Assembly (NCBI GenBank): GCA_033557675.1
Contig: JAWQRM010000219.1
Location: 1 to 26,321, forward strand
Length of the DNA: 26,321 nt
Direction: 5' to 3'
Source of the DNA: Coptodactyla brooksi
Taxonomy: Eukaryota > Arthropoda > Insecta > Coleoptera > Scarabaeidae
Within the stretch, counting starts at the first letter, position 1. Every line of letters begins with the position of its first letter. The notes under the pieces are model-generated. The model did no database searches. It had not been told where the DNA came from and saw only the letters and a program-made list of their open reading frames with translations. The position numbers were made by a program, and so were the translations under genes. This document shows positions 25,489 through 26,321 of the stretch, piece by piece.

Positions 25489-26321
25489 TATTTGATTTAG
25501 TTTGGTCTTGAACAGTTATTTTTCTACAACCCACCACAGTTCAAATTAAAATGTACAAGACCACTGATAAAGCTTACATTAGCTTTCCACTACTACCTCA
25601 ATTACTTCAACAATAATATTAAGATTGCTATAATATGCAAATAGAGTCATTACTGCTGATGATTACAAAATACATAAGTTCATAATGAACATTGTGATAA
25701 TAGTTACAGAATATCTGTAGTAGTGACAATATTAATGGCCAAGATTAATAGGAAATGCAATTGTTACAAGTACGTATAGTAATCATGGTGTAAGTTTTAG
25801 AAATAAGGCATAGTATTAATAGTTAAAATTCTAACAATGTAATCATCATTGCTCCTGATGAAGTGGCGCCGTCCTGAAGTAATGCCTGATGGCGGTGCCG
25901 GGATGGATTCACGCTACTAAGGTGGAAATGAGTTTAGTCGGTATGGCCTATTCAGTATAGGCGAGTCTGACAATTATGAACATAATTGATAAAAATACTC
26001 TTCACAATTTGAAACAAAATTTTGTTTTCGAATACACAGAGTATTCGGTTTATTCTAAAAACTATGCAACTTCAGATTTTTAAATGGAACACCTTGTATA
26101 TTATGAAATTTTTGAGGTCCTTATAAGACTTGAGGGCCACTTTAATTATTATACATCAGTTCTAAATCTCACCGTTTGGGGGTTATTTCACATTTTTAGA
26201 AAAAGATGACAGGTACGAATGGATTTTTTTTATATTTAAATCAGGTAAGAGAAAGTAATGTACGATGTACATCTAGTTGTAATAAAAAAAAGCAAGATGT
26301 GCCGAAAATGCTGTTTTTAAG
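25489..26321. other. Window end, probable repeat debris
   Basis: No gene recognised. 25855-25975 is GC-richer than its surroundings (GATGGCGGTGCCGGGATGG and TAGTCGGTATGGCC). The segment near 26080 (TTTTTAAATGGAACACC) recalls words common in arthropod transposons, though I could not assign a family. Confidence 0.35.

Noticed and set aside
1..26321. CRISPR array or prokaryotic operon structure
   Set aside because: No regularly spaced short repeats with unique spacers; the spliced gene and transposons are eukaryotic.

Overview
The window is eukaryotic nuclear DNA, AT-rich, with GT-AG introns. Many introns are only 55-62 nt, and transposon remains are dense. Together with the protein matches this points to an insect. 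A beetle is my guess, but the window does not prove it. The + strand carries one large multi-exon gene, the kinesin-3 motor Klp98A (vertebrate KIF16B). I reconstructed 19 coding exons from 2019 to 20200 by matching splice sites and reading phase. They sum to 3555 nt, that is 1184 codons plus a stop. The product reads motor head, neck, FHA domain, coiled coils, a Ser-rich linker and a C-terminal PX domain, the known layout of this endosome-moving kinesin.

Layout: 1-1131 holds a dispersed repeat (minus) and a broken DDE transposase. 1132-2018 is the promoter and 5' leader. Exons 1-2 lie at 2019-2244. Intron 2 (2245-5717) holds three tandem copies of a ~600 bp unit full of TGTCA/TGACA inverted repeats, then a nested foldback/SINE palindrome. 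Exon 3 encodes most of the motor. Intron 3 (6191-9125) holds a four-unit ~240 bp tandem array with TTGGG hairpins and a G-quadruplex motif, a GC-richer block, and a remnant made of two inverted hammerhead-ribozyme-like sequences. Exons 4-7 finish the motor. Intron 7 (10079-12629) holds a dead mariner (plus) and a dead piggyBac (minus). Exons 8-17 (12630-15139) encode the FHA domain, coiled coils and linker. Intron 17 (15140-19667) holds a head-to-head pair of Penelope-like element fragments with a 14-bp target duplication, plus two separate tandem duplications. Exons 18-19 encode the pre-PX and PX parts.

Downstream, 20201-22116 is mostly featureless apart from a perfect 26-bp palindrome. 22117-24493 is a DNA transposon bounded by 21-bp terminal inverted repeats, carrying a broken DDE transposase related to the one at the window start. 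24888-25422 is an intact two-exon gene for a 160-residue protein that I do not recognise. The rest looks like repeat debris.

The most interesting items are the degenerate hammerhead motifs tied to the Penelope fragments, the inverted-pair architecture with target duplication, the TTGGG hairpin array, the TGACA palindrome array in intron 2, and the unrecognised two-exon gene beside a transposon. All are read by eye; no alignment or folding program was run.
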